Below the pieces are notes generated by a model. That model saw nothing but the letters and a program-made list of their open reading frames with translations, was not told where the DNA came from and made no database searches. Made by a program: the position numbers and the translations under genes. From Paucibacter sp. PLA-PC-4 (lineage in GTDB: Bacteria > Pseudomonadota > Gammaproteobacteria > Burkholderiales > Burkholderiaceae_C): a stretch of DNA of 64,000 nucleotides. Shown here piece by piece: positions 34,222-42,394 of this stretch (the first letter of the stretch is position 1; every line of letters starts with the position of its first letter). The stretch covers positions 62,001 to 126,000 of the forward strand of contig NZ_JAPFGP010000011.1 in assembly GCF_026241155.1 (NCBI RefSeq), in the 5' to 3' direction.

Positions 34222-36150
34222 ATGATCCCAGTGGGTAAGCAGTCTTTCTTGGTGTTGGCCCAGGATCCCGGTGTCCGAGGGGATCACGGTGAGCGGGTGT
34301 TTGACTCGGTGGAGGTGCCTGCCGAGCGTTTGTCACTGGGGCCGACGGGCTACCGCGTCAAGGTGGTGGACTACGACGGTGAGGCGGGTGTGCTTTACAA
34401 GGCGCACAGCTACAGCGAAGACGCAGCCGGTCATCTGGTGGATCCATTCCAAGCGTCTTTGCCGCCCCCTGAGAGCCCGCAGCGAGCTGAGGTGGAAGAG
34501 GCGCTGCTGGCCAATCCGGCCTTCCACAGCCAAAACGTGTACGCCCTGGTGATGCGGACGCTGGCGCGCTTCGAGCACGCGCTGGGCCGGCGTGTTCGCT
34601 GGGGCTTTGAAGGGCACCAGTTGCATATTGCTCCGCATGCGTTCATCGACGCCAACGCCTTTTACTCTCGGGACGATCGGGGGCTGATGTTTGGGTACTT
34701 CAAGTCCGAGTCCAAGACCGCCAAGGCCGCCAAGGTCGGTTCGCGCGCGGCCAAGACCGAGAAACAGCCTGGCTACGTGTTCACCTGCCTGTCCCACGAC
34801 ATCGTGGTGCACGAGACGACCCATGCTGTCCTGGACGGCCTGCGTGAGGGGTTCATGAGCCTGTCCGGGCCAGACCAGGCGGCGTTTCACGAGGGGTTCT
34901 CTGATGTCGTCGCACTGCTCTCGGTCTTCTCGCTGCGCAAGGTGGTCGAGCTGGCGTTGACGAAGTCCAAGGGCGCCAGGGCGGTGGTCACCCGTGGGCA
35001 GCGCAAGCTCATTCACCGCAAGGCACTGACCGCCACGGAGCTCTCCCGAAGTGCGCTGCTGGGTTTGGCCGAGGAATTTGGCCAGGCCATTGGAGGGATG
35101 CGCGCCAATGCGCTGCGTCGCTCGGTTGAGATTGAACCGTCGCGTGAGCTCCTCAAGCACGAGTACTACCAGCAGGCGCACACTCGGGGAGAGATCTTGG
35201 TGGCGGCGGTCATGCGCACCCTGGTTGCGATCTGGGTTGGCCGCATCAAGGAGCTGGGGACCTTTGGTGACGATTACTACAACCTCAACGAGGTCGCCGC
35301 AGAAGGCGCCAAGGTGGCAGATCACCTGCTCACCATGGTGATCCGGGCGCTGGACTACTGTCCGCCCCTGGACCTGGAGTTCAGCGACTTCCTGGCTGCG
35401 CTGCTGACGATCGACGCGGAAATCGCGCCGGACGACAAGCGGTACCGATACCGAGAAACCGTTCTTGAGGTTTTCCGCTCCTATGGGATAGATCCGCCTG
35501 CGCAGAAAACCGACGCACAAGGATGCTGGTTGCCCTTCTCGCCCGAGGCACCGATCCAGTACCGTCGCACCAACTTCGAATCGATGCTTCGAGACCCCGA
35601 GGAGGTGTTCCGCTTTGTCTGGGAGAACCGCAAGGCCTTGAAGGTCAGCGACCGGGCCTACACCCGCGTGACCTCGGTTCGTCCCAGCATCCGCATCGGA
35701 CCGGAGGGCTTCCTGCTGCGCGAGACGATCTGCGAGTACGTGAGCCGCGCCAACATCTACGGGGCCGAGCTGCAGACGGTGTGCGGTGTGAAGGAGCGAC
35801 CGCAGGGCATCGACTCCAACACCTCGCTGACGGTGTACGGAGCCGCAACCTTGGTGTTCGACCAGTACGGGCAGCTCAAGTTTCACATCGCCCGCCCGCT
35901 TGATGACGGCGCCTGGCAGCACCGGCGGCTGAGTCAGCTGTACGGATCGCCGCTTGACGAACCCGAGTCAGGCAACGCGTTCGCTCACCTGCACCGGCTG
36001 CGTGCCGCCTGCGGGTCCTGCCCACCTGTGCTGGGCACTCACAAGCCCAAGGCCCAAGGGCGGGCAGGGCCCACCAAGAAGACTCCTGCGGCGAGGACCG
36101 CTGCGGCCGATGCAACCGCTGCAACCGCTGCCAACGGAGGCCGCTCATGA
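34222..36150 (+). CDS. HExxH zinc metalloprotease-like protein
   Basis: A 642-residue cytoplasmic protein. The zinc motif is HETTH (197-201) in HDIVVHETTHAVLDGL, and a second Glu site lies at 224 in FHEGFSDVVALL, the gluzincin arrangement. An N-terminal beta-rich domain (1-150) and a large C-terminal region (300-600) are not recognised. The low-complexity Ala/Thr/Lys tail (after residue 600) looks like a linker or disordered end. GGAG at 34211-34214 favours the ATG at 34222 over that at 34216. Its stop overlaps the start of the MBL gene (ATGA). Substrate unknown; processing of a partner protein is a reasonable guess. Confidence 0.7.
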   Translation: MIPVGKQSFLVLAQDPGVRGDHGERVFDSVEVPAERLSLGPTGYRVKVVDYDGEAGVLYKAHSYSEDAAGHLVDPFQASLPPPESPQRAEVEEALLANPAFHSQNVYALVMRTLARFEHALGRRVRWGFEGHQLHIAPHAFIDANAFYSRDDRGLMFGYFKSESKTAKAAKVGSRAAKTEKQPGYVFTCLSHDIVVHETTHAVLDGLREGFMSLSGPDQAAFHEGFSDVVALLSVFSLRKVVELALTKSKGARAVVTRGQRKLIHRKALTATELSRSALLGLAEEFGQAIGGMRANALRRSVEIEPSRELLKHEYYQQAHTRGEILVAAVMRTLVAIWVGRIKELGTFGDDYYNLNEVAAEGAKVADHLLTMVIRALDYCPPLDLEFSDFLAALLTIDAEIAPDDKRYRYRETVLEVFRSYGIDPPAQKTDAQGCWLPFSPEAPIQYRRTNFESMLRDPEEVFRFVWENRKALKVSDRAYTRVTSVRPSIRIGPEGFLLRETICEYVSRANIYGAELQTVCGVKERPQGIDSNTSLTVYGAATLVFDQYGQLKFHIARPLDDGAWQHRRLSQLYGSPLDEPESGNAFAHLHRLRAACGSCPPVLGTHKPKAQGRAGPTKKTPAARTAAADATAATAANGGRS

Positions 36151-37454
36151 GTACCAAGACACCCACGCAGCTCAACCTTTACGCCTACCAGGTCGGGTTT
36201 GGTGACTGTTTTCTCTTGCAGTTCGTCTATCCCGACCGCAATCGCCATGTGCTGATCGACTTCGGCTCGATGGGTCTGCGAGAGGAAGACGGCGAGGACG
36301 TGATGATGCAGGTCGCGCAAGACATCAAGCAACGGTGTGGCGGGCGCCTGGATGCCGTGGTGGCCACCCATCGCCACGCCGACCACATCAGCGGATTCGC
36401 AACCAAGGCGGGTGGCAAGGGAACGGGCGACATCATTCGCTCGCTCAAGCCGACGGTTGTTCTGCAGCCCTGGACCGAGGATTTGAGTCTTGACCCCAAG
36501 GCCCGTGCACCGAAGGCAAAGGTGGCGCTCGGGACGGGCAGTCGGCGTGCCGTCGCTGCGCTCAGCGCCATGAACGACCTGTCTGAGCAGGTTACGCAGC
36601 TGGCCATCAATCAGCCGAAAAACCTGCCCGATGGGATGGCCAAACGCCTGGAGTTCCTCGGACGCGACAACACCAAGAACTTGTCTGCGGTGGAGAACCT
36701 CGCGCACATGGGTCGCAGCGGCAAGGCTGTCTACGCCCATTTCGGCATGGCGGATCCTCTGAGGTCAGTGCTGCCTGGTGTAAAGACCCACGTGCTGGGG
36801 CCTCCGACGGTTGAGCAGGCGCCGTCCATCCAGAAGCAGCGCTCGACGGACGACGAGGAGTTCTGGCACTTTCATGCGCGTGGGGTGGCCACAGCAAACA
36901 CCTTGGCGACGGGGACGGACGGGCCATTCGCCGCAGACTTCGTACGTGCCAAGAAAGGCAAGCTCCCCCTTGAATCTCGGTGGGCGGCCAAGCGCGTGAT
37001 GGCTGCCCGTGGTGATCAGGTTCTGAGCATCGTGACGATGTTGGACAAGGCGATGAACAACACCAGCCTCATCTTGCTGCTTGAGGTGGGTGGCAAGCGT
37101 CTGTTGTTCCCCGGCGATGCGCAGATTGAGAACTGGTCTTATGCGCTAAGCCAGCCGAATGTTCAGGCGATGCTGGCTGATGTGGATCTCTACAAGGTCG
37201 GCCACCACGGAAGTCTGAATGCCACACCGAAGTCGCTTTGGAAGGCTTTCAAGAAGAAGGGTGGGCCGAGCAAGAAGGCTCGCATGACATCGGTGCTGTC
37301 GACCATGCCGCACAAGCACGGCTCGGAAGAGAAGCGAACTGAGGTCCCTCGACGCTCGCTGGTGCAGACCCTGCGGGACGGCACCCACTTTCACACGACA
37401 GAGGACGTGCCGGCGCAGGGGCTGTTCAAGCTGGTGACGATTCCTTTAGGTTAG
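36147..37454 (+). CDS. metallo-beta-lactamase fold hydrolase (ComEC-like)
   Basis: A 435-residue soluble hydrolase of the MBL superfamily. The metal motif is THRHADHISGF (His75, His77, Asp79, His80). Later motifs FPGDAQIENW and KVGHHGS are those of the ComEC/Rec2 C-terminal nuclease-like group. A ~160-residue insertion sits between them. No membrane part is present, unlike ComEC itself. Nucleic acid or a phosphorylated small molecule is the likely substrate class. The start overlaps the metalloprotease stop. The last ~35 codons lie in a direct repeat present again at 39241-39445, showing a second truncated copy once existed. Confidence 0.8.
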   Translation: MSTKTPTQLNLYAYQVGFGDCFLLQFVYPDRNRHVLIDFGSMGLREEDGEDVMMQVAQDIKQRCGGRLDAVVATHRHADHISGFATKAGGKGTGDIIRSLKPTVVLQPWTEDLSLDPKARAPKAKVALGTGSRRAVAALSAMNDLSEQVTQLAINQPKNLPDGMAKRLEFLGRDNTKNLSAVENLAHMGRSGKAVYAHFGMADPLRSVLPGVKTHVLGPPTVEQAPSIQKQRSTDDEEFWHFHARGVATANTLATGTDGPFAADFVRAKKGKLPLESRWAAKRVMAARGDQVLSIVTMLDKAMNNTSLILLLEVGGKRLLFPGDAQIENWSYALSQPNVQAMLADVDLYKVGHHGSLNATPKSLWKAFKKKGGPSKKARMTSVLSTMPHKHGSEEKRTEVPRRSLVQTLRDGTHFHTTEDVPAQGLFKLVTIPLG

Positions 37455-37550
37455 CGACCGGGCTGCCGACCTCCTGCATCCAGGGCAATTGCCGTTGCTG
37501 GCCGCAGATCACCGCTTCAAGATGCGGCCAATGTCTGCTGCTCGGAGGGC
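37346..37550 (+). repeat. 200-bp direct repeat, left copy
   Basis: Matches 39241-39445 at a constant offset of 1895 bp with no indels and a modest number of substitutions. It covers the MBL gene 3' end and about 95 bp beyond. Confidence 0.85.
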
Positions 37551-37892
37551 CGAACTGATGCTCTTTGTTGTGGTCACTTGATCCATTGCAGCCGTAGCCC
37601 CAATCGTCCTGGAAGACGGCAAGGTGCCCGAAGCCTGCGTCGACTTCGGCGTTGTGTGCCCAAGCAGCAGTTCAGCGGCGCGCAGGCTCTTCATTCACCG
37701 GTAGTCCAGTGTCGCCTTGGCCCTTCTCATCGAATGCGTTACGTCGTCGGCAGAGTCAAGGTCGAGATCCGCCACCCAGCCTTCCAGGAGCTGAGGGCCA
37801 TCCGGCATGTGCCCGTGCCGGACGTATCGATAGGGGTTGCGCGTCGGCACCCGCACTTGCCGCGATCCTCCATGCTGTTGTTCGCGCGGCAT
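37509..37892 (-). pseudogene. tyrosine recombinase (integrase) C-terminal remnant with in-frame stop
   Basis: Reading the minus strand, one frame gives ...WVADLDLDSADDVTHSMRRAKATLDYR, a stop codon, then MKSLRAAELLLGHTTPKST in the same frame. Intact relatives read THSLRRTKATLIYRRTKNLRAVQLLLGHTKLEST, so the catalytic box II (HxxR and GH) is recognisable and a single nonsense codon replaces an Arg. After KST the similarity ends before the active-site Tyr, and the N-terminal part is absent. This is a dead integrase fragment from a mobile element. Confidence 0.6.
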
Positions 37893-37913
37893 ACGTCAAT
37901 GCCGGATGGGTGA

Positions 37914-37933
37914 TGTATCACGTTTGCTATACA
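37914..37933 (+). promoter_or_regulatory. dyad and extended -10 before the ParE-type module
   Basis: TGTAT at 37914-37918 and ATACA at 37929-37933 form a dyad ending 8 bp before the antitoxin ATG. TGCTATACA within it looks like an extended -10. Autoregulation by the antitoxin is inferred. Confidence 0.4.
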
Positions 37934-37941
37934 GTCGAGTG

Positions 37942-38226
37942 ATGCGGTCTGCCACCTTTCCTCCCATCCGCGTCGAGCCCGAAGTTCGGGCCGAAGTCGA
38001 AGCCGTCTTGCGCGAAGGCGAGTCGCTGACTCAGTTCATCGAAGAGGCGGTTGTCGCGACTGCAGCCTGGCGCCGAGTTCAGGCCGAGTTCGTCAACCGC
38101 GGCGAGGCGGCGATCGGGCGTTGGAAGCGTGAAGGCGGCGGCAGTACGGTCGACGAGGTCATGGCGGGTCTGCAGGGGCGCCTTGACGAAGCCAAACGTC
38201 GAGCTGCTCAGCGCCGCGCTCGGTGA
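37942..38226 (+). CDS. antitoxin of a ParE/RelE-type pair
   Basis: A 94-residue protein. The start RSATFPPIRVEPEVRAEVEAVL, followed by EGESLTQFIEEAVVATAAWR, is a ribbon-helix-helix-type DNA-binding antitoxin (YlcI/ParD-like). The charged C-terminal helix would wrap the toxin. The toxin gene overlaps its stop by four bases (GTGA). A palindrome lies right before the start. Confidence 0.75.
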   Translation: MRSATFPPIRVEPEVRAEVEAVLREGESLTQFIEEAVVATAAWRRVQAEFVNRGEAAIGRWKREGGGSTVDEVMAGLQGRLDEAKRRAAQRRAR

Positions 38227-38549
38227 CTTCCGTCTACAGCGCCACGCTGCTCGAAGAGGCAGTTGCCGACCTGCAGTGCCTGGAGGACTTCGCCATTGAG
38301 CGTGAGCTCGCAAGCGAGACACCGGATTGGACGACGCCTCAACGCGCGCTGGACGCGATCAGCGAGGGGATGCGTCTACTGTCTTGGTCACCTTTTTCTT
38401 GCCGGAAGGCAGAACTGGGGAATGGCCGTTCGCGTGAATTGGTCGTGCCGTTTGGCAGCGCTGGCTGTGTTGTGCTGTTCGAGATTGTCGGCAACCAGGT
38501 GGTCGTGGGGGCTGTTCGACACCAGCGCGAAGAAGACTACCGCCACTGA
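38223..38549 (+). CDS. ParE/RelE superfamily toxin
   Basis: A 108-residue toxin-like protein with the RelE/ParE outline: an N-terminal strand and two helices (LLEEAVADLQCLEDFAIER), a central KAELGNGRSRELVVPFG strand pair and the C-terminal VVGAVRHQREEDYRH. The final HQREEDY is typical of ParE-type gyrase inhibitors. It starts with GTG overlapping the antitoxin stop. The module lies inside the segment bounded by the 200-bp direct repeats. Confidence 0.78.
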   Translation: MTSVYSATLLEEAVADLQCLEDFAIERELASETPDWTTPQRALDAISEGMRLLSWSPFSCRKAELGNGRSRELVVPFGSAGCVVLFEIVGNQVVVGAVRHQREEDYRH

Positions 38550-38786
38550 ATTCGTGCATTCAGCGATCTGGCTTGCGGTGCGATGAGCAGAGCCCGTCGG
38601 CCAGGCTGGATTTCCTATGCTGTGTGTCACCTGGCAGCGTCGTGCCCATTGCAGCCACCAGGCTGCCTCGGCAGAACGGTCGTTGACCGCGATCAGCGCT
38701 ACTGAGATTTTCTCGGTGGTTCGCAGCCGGCTGGTGGCGCGGTTTCGATCGAGCCACCGTGTCCGGCTCGAGGCGACTGGCAGGGT

Positions 38787-39221
38787 TCAGGTGGGCGCGC
38801 CAACGCCGAGCCACAGCTTGCGAATTTCGGGGGGGAGCGCTGCTGATGCGCGAGCGAAAGCGTCCGATGGGACTACGGCGCGCAAGGCGAATCCGACGGC
38901 CTCAATCGCGTTGTCCGGCGAAAAATTGTGTTCTCGGCGGATCGAACGGACTTCTTCCAGAATGTCGCACCGACTCCCCATGCTCGCCACTTCCGCGCCA
39001 GGATCCCAGCCTTCGATGAAGAGACCACGAATCGCCGGCGGCAACTGATCTGCAAAGCGAAGCGCTTGGTGGGGAGTAAGCCTGCGACGCAAAGCATGGA
39101 GCACGCCCACGACCATATTCCAGGCCATGTTCGTCGTGGCAAGGCCAGCATGATCGCGCGCAGTCACCATGAACTTCTCGAAGTCGATGGATGTGCGTTG
39201 GTACTCTGGAGGCCAGGGCAT
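38787..39221 (-). CDS. DUF2267 family protein
   Basis: A 144-residue helical protein with DUF2267 features: FEKFMVTARDHAGL, VVGVLHALRRRLTPHQALRF, ADQLPPAIRGLFIEGWDPG. The family often occurs in one or two copies with stress or redox genes; function unknown. It is the only minus-strand gene within the repeat-bounded segment, and its start lies 20 bp before the right-hand direct repeat. Confidence 0.75.
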   Translation of the reverse strand: MPWPPEYQRTSIDFEKFMVTARDHAGLATTNMAWNMVVGVLHALRRRLTPHQALRFADQLPPAIRGLFIEGWDPGAEVASMGSRCDILEEVRSIRREHNFSPDNAIEAVGFALRAVVPSDAFARASAALPPEIRKLWLGVGAPT

Positions 39222-39240
39222 GGGTTTCGTGATCTGGAGT

Positions 39241-39445
39241 CCCGCGACGCTCGCCGGTGCAGGCCCTGCGGGAAGGAGTCCATTTTCACACGACAGAGGA
39301 CGTGCCGGCGCAGGGGCTGTTCAAGCCGGTGACGATTCCTTTGGGTTGGCGACCGGGCGGCCGACCTGCTGCATCCAGGGCAATTGCCGTTGCTGGCCGC
39401 AGATCACCGCGTCAAGATGCGGCCAATGTCTGCCGCTCGGAGGGC
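39241..39445 (+). repeat. 200-bp direct repeat, right copy (truncated MBL gene 3' end)
   Basis: Aligns with 37346-37550. It still reads like the MBL C-terminus (FHTTEDVPAQGLFKPVTIPLG) but has no upstream gene and lost the stop (TTAG became TTGG). The stretch 39446-39650 after it holds no gene. Confidence 0.85.
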
Positions 39446-39654
39446 GCTCGGTCAACGACGCCGACCGGCCCGCCCGGCGGCGAGATAAGTCAACCGGGGG
39501 CGCCTTCGGCGAGGGGGACTGCCGGAGCCGCTACTCAATGGCTGTTCAAGATCGGCGGGCCCGGCGCCACCGGTCCATCACGCAACTTGATCAGTGGCAG
39601 CCGTCGGCCGATCATGATTGATGCTCGCACCCAGTATGAGACGGGAGCCTTTAA

Positions 39655-39717
39655 GGTAGCAACATGCCTCAAGGTAGCAACCTTTCAGAAGGTTGCTACC
39701 TGGTGTAAGGTAGCAAG
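39655..39717 (+). promoter_or_regulatory. four phased GGTAGCAAC operators before the AbiE-like pair
   Basis: GGTAGCAAC at 39655, 39673 and (as GGTAGCAAG) 39709, plus an inverted copy GGTTGCTACC at 39691-39700. All start 18 bp apart. Copies 2 and 3 form a perfect 12-bp inverted repeat with a TCAG loop (39673-39700). The array ends two bases before the ATG, as expected for negative autoregulation by an AbiEi-type antitoxin. Confidence 0.7.
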
Positions 39718-39719
39718 CT

Positions 39720-40790
39720 ATGCACCAAAGCTACTTCGCGGACGCCAACAGGGAATACGACGGCCGCTGGGTCGGTCCCGCCGGAGACTTTCTCATCGAG
39801 GTCAAGCGCACCAACAACGCCCGCGACCTGCGCGGCGCGCTACTTGCGCTGGCCTATGCGTTGGAGAAAGAACCGTCCAGCGCACAGGCCATGCTGGTGC
39901 TCAAAGAGTCCAAGCTAAGCAGTTCCAGGTTGCGCGATGAGTTGACCCAGTTCCGCAACATCGTGAGAGACGGCGTGGGACAGAAGATCCAGCTGGTAGC
40001 TTTTGGTGAAGACATCGACCGAACGAAGGGAGTCCTGCAGCAATTCGACGAAGAGCTCGCCCTGTTCATCCGCGATCTCGTGCTCCATGACACGGCCACC
40101 CACGGAGGACGGGTCAGTCGCGTATTCGTCCAGTCTCTGGTTGTAGATCGATGGCTGCAGGGCCGGTCCATGACATCCTCCTTGGAAGTCCTGAGTGAAT
40201 CCAAGGCCAGCAAGCCCACGGTCATCTCCGCGCTTGAGCATCTGAGGAAGCTCGACGTCATAGCAGGCCAGTTCGGGGACTTCGTGCTCCAGCCACCCAG
40301 CTGGGACGCATGGCAAAGCCTCGCGCTGGATCTGAAGTTGGAACGCAAGGCCGTCTACTTTGCGGACCCGAGCGGCTTGGCGCGGGGCCCGTCAGCACTT
40401 CTCAGCCGGCTCATCAAGGTCATGGACCGAGCCAGCAAACCGCCTGACGTCGCTGTAGGCGGGGTCATGGCGGCTTATCACTTCTACGAGCATCTGAACA
40501 TCACGGCGGCTCCACGCCTGGATTTGAGCGTCTACGACGGCAATACTGAATTCGTTCGCAAGCTCGATGCAGGCCTTGTCGAAGTCAAGAACTTGAAGGC
40601 GCACGCACCGCTGGTGCTACACCTTGGAAGGCGACTTCGGACTCCATCGGCCCCGCGGACACCAGGGGTGGGTCAGGCCTCGCCGTTGGAATGCCTGGCT
40701 GACTTGCTGGACATCGGTCTCACGGCCGAGGCCCGTGAGTTCGCAGAGCATCTGAGCCGAGCCACTACTCAAGGGGGAACGTTTCAATGA
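39720..40790 (+). CDS. AbiEi-like antitoxin/regulator with nuclease-like N-terminus
   Basis: A 356-residue protein. The N-terminal ~100 residues include GDFLIEVKRTNNARDL, resembling a PD-(D/E)xK nuclease core (D...EVK). A winged-helix region follows (LSESKASKPTVISALEHLRKL). The C-terminal part (GPSALLSRLIKVMDRA, PPDVAVGGVMAAYHF, APRLDLSVYDG) resembles the AbiEi antitoxin C-terminal domain. The next gene, overlapping by ATGA, encodes a nucleotidyltransferase-like toxin, matching the AbiE type IV layout. The phased repeats directly upstream support autoregulation. The nuclease-like part is unusual for AbiEi and may be inactive. Confidence 0.6.
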   Translation: MHQSYFADANREYDGRWVGPAGDFLIEVKRTNNARDLRGALLALAYALEKEPSSAQAMLVLKESKLSSSRLRDELTQFRNIVRDGVGQKIQLVAFGEDIDRTKGVLQQFDEELALFIRDLVLHDTATHGGRVSRVFVQSLVVDRWLQGRSMTSSLEVLSESKASKPTVISALEHLRKLDVIAGQFGDFVLQPPSWDAWQSLALDLKLERKAVYFADPSGLARGPSALLSRLIKVMDRASKPPDVAVGGVMAAYHFYEHLNITAAPRLDLSVYDGNTEFVRKLDAGLVEVKNLKAHAPLVLHLGRRLRTPSAPRTPGVGQASPLECLADLLDIGLTAEAREFAEHLSRATTQGGTFQ

Positions 40791-41474
40791 TCGAACCCGA
40801 GGAGGTCTCCCCAAGCCAGGTTCTCGAACAAGTCGCAGCCGCGTTGCCGGGCGACGCACGCAAGAACTTGATCGTCTGCGGCTCACTGGCCGCCGCGCAC
40901 TGGTTCTTCGCCGGCGACGCAACCCGGGCCATCCGCACGAAGGATGTTGACGGCCTGTGTAGCCCTCATGCCAAGGCCGTCGCTGCAGCCACGGCCATCA
41001 CCGACCAGTTGCTGCACGCCAATTGGAAGCCGCGCGACGACCCCCGTTTCCCGCCCGGCAAGCCCGGCGATGCACCGGACGGACTGCCCATGGTGCGCCT
41101 CCATCCGCCAGCGGCCAGAGGGCAGCAACTGGTTCCTGGAGCTCATGGCTGCACCGCCGCCCTATCAGCCAGGATCCGATGCCAAGAAGCTCCAGGCGAT
41201 CGATACCGCCCATGGCACATTTGCCCTTTGCAGCTTCGACTTCCTGGCGCTGGCCGAGTGGAATCCGCAGATGACGAAAGTGGGCATCAGAATCGCTCGC
41301 CCGGAGATGCTGGCCTTGGCAAACATGCTTCATCACCCGACGATCGTGGGCACTCTCATCGCAGGCACGACGTGGAAACGCTCGAACAAGGACCTCGGAC
41401 GGGTGTCCCAAGAGGATGTGCCAGCACGACACGACGCGCGACGGCGTCAAGGCAGCCACAGCCATATCCCCTAA
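40787..41474 (+). pseudogene. AbiEii-like nucleotidyltransferase, frameshifted
   Basis: The first frame encodes a nucleotidyltransferase start, NLIVCGSLAAAHWFF then TRAIRTKDVDGL (GS motif and DxD-like site), up to about LPMVRLHPP. At about 41108-41130 the similarity moves by one frame to GSNWFLELMAAPPPYQPG, then FALCSFDFLALAEWNPQ and WKRSNKDLGRV, ending at 41474 in an unrelated tail. The toxin is therefore probably inactive unless the shift is a sequencing error or programmed. Intact relatives transfer nucleotides, in some cases to tRNA. It overlaps the antitoxin stop by four bases. Confidence 0.65.
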
Positions 41475-41625
41475 CCAGCTGCATGAGGCAACGGGTCAGC
41501 ACGGGTAACAGTTCTGATGAGTCAATGCGGCGGCCAAGATAGTTGACGCCGACCAGTCGAAAGCGGCTGGAGCCTTTCATAATCAAGATTTGCCTCTCGC
41601 TTGTTCGCGATGCTTACCTTTCATC

Positions 41626-42108
41626 ATGGATAAATTCTTGCTGCAGCAGCAGGTGCTGGAACGTCTTGCCGAAGATCTGCTGCAAGCCGAACAGGCAGCG
41701 CGGGCGGCCCATGAAACGGCGACCCACGAAGAGAACATCGCCGAAAACAAGTACGACACTTTGGGACTAGAAGCTGCCTACTTGGCCACCGGCCAAGCTC
41801 GTCGCGCGCAAGCCATCCGCCAGGCGCTGGCCAATTGGCGCCAATTCCGCCCGCGCCCCTACGACCCCAGCAAAGGTATACAGCTCGGCGCGCTGATCTG
41901 CCTGGTCGATGCCGACGACAAGCAGCAGCAGCTGTTTCTCGGCCCGGATGGCGGCAGTATGAAGTTGGTCAGCGGTGCTCAACTCGTTCAGGTCATCAGC
42001 AGTGAAGCCCCGTTGGGCAAGGCCATGCTGGGTAAATGCGTCGGTGACGAGGTGTCGATACAGGTCGCTCCCATCCGACAGCAGTTTGAGGTGCTGCGGG
42101 TTCATTGA
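41626..42108 (+). CDS. GreA/GreB family transcription elongation factor
   Basis: A 160-residue protein. The N-terminal coiled coil contains EENIAENKYDTLGLEAAYLA, where acidic residues at the tip would reach the RNA polymerase secondary channel. The C-terminal GreAB FKBP-like domain shows LGPDGG and SSEAPLGKAMLGKCVGDEVSI. Such factors rescue backtracked polymerase by RNA cleavage. Slightly shorter N-terminus than E. coli GreB. It stands alone with no obvious tie to the flanking AbiE-like genes. Confidence 0.85.
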   Translation: MDKFLLQQQVLERLAEDLLQAEQAARAAHETATHEENIAENKYDTLGLEAAYLATGQARRAQAIRQALANWRQFRPRPYDPSKGIQLGALICLVDADDKQQQLFLGPDGGSMKLVSGAQLVQVISSEAPLGKAMLGKCVGDEVSIQVAPIRQQFEVLRVH

Positions 42109-42394
42109 GTCGCAAGCAAGTTCGCGCCGAATTGACCAGAATCTAAGCGCCCCGACTCCTTTAGGATGGCCGACAGTGTGAACTCGAGGCCGAGCCAGGA
42201 AGCCCGCTTTCAAAACACCGGCGCTTGGGCGGCCAAGGTCAGTTGCCGTGAGCAGATGTGGGCTGCAAGTCCCGGCCATTTGGGTGCGTTCGCCAAAGGC
42301 GGCTTCCAGGCTGCCCAATCCGCTCGCACGGCGGCCGGTCGCTTCCAGCGCGCGCACCGCGCGTGGTCTTTTGCGAGCCCACTGACCTCGCGAA

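Noticed and set aside
39257-39940. 227-codon plus-strand frame across the right direct repeat
   Set aside because: Begins in the truncated MBL copy and then runs out of frame through the AbiEi-like gene.
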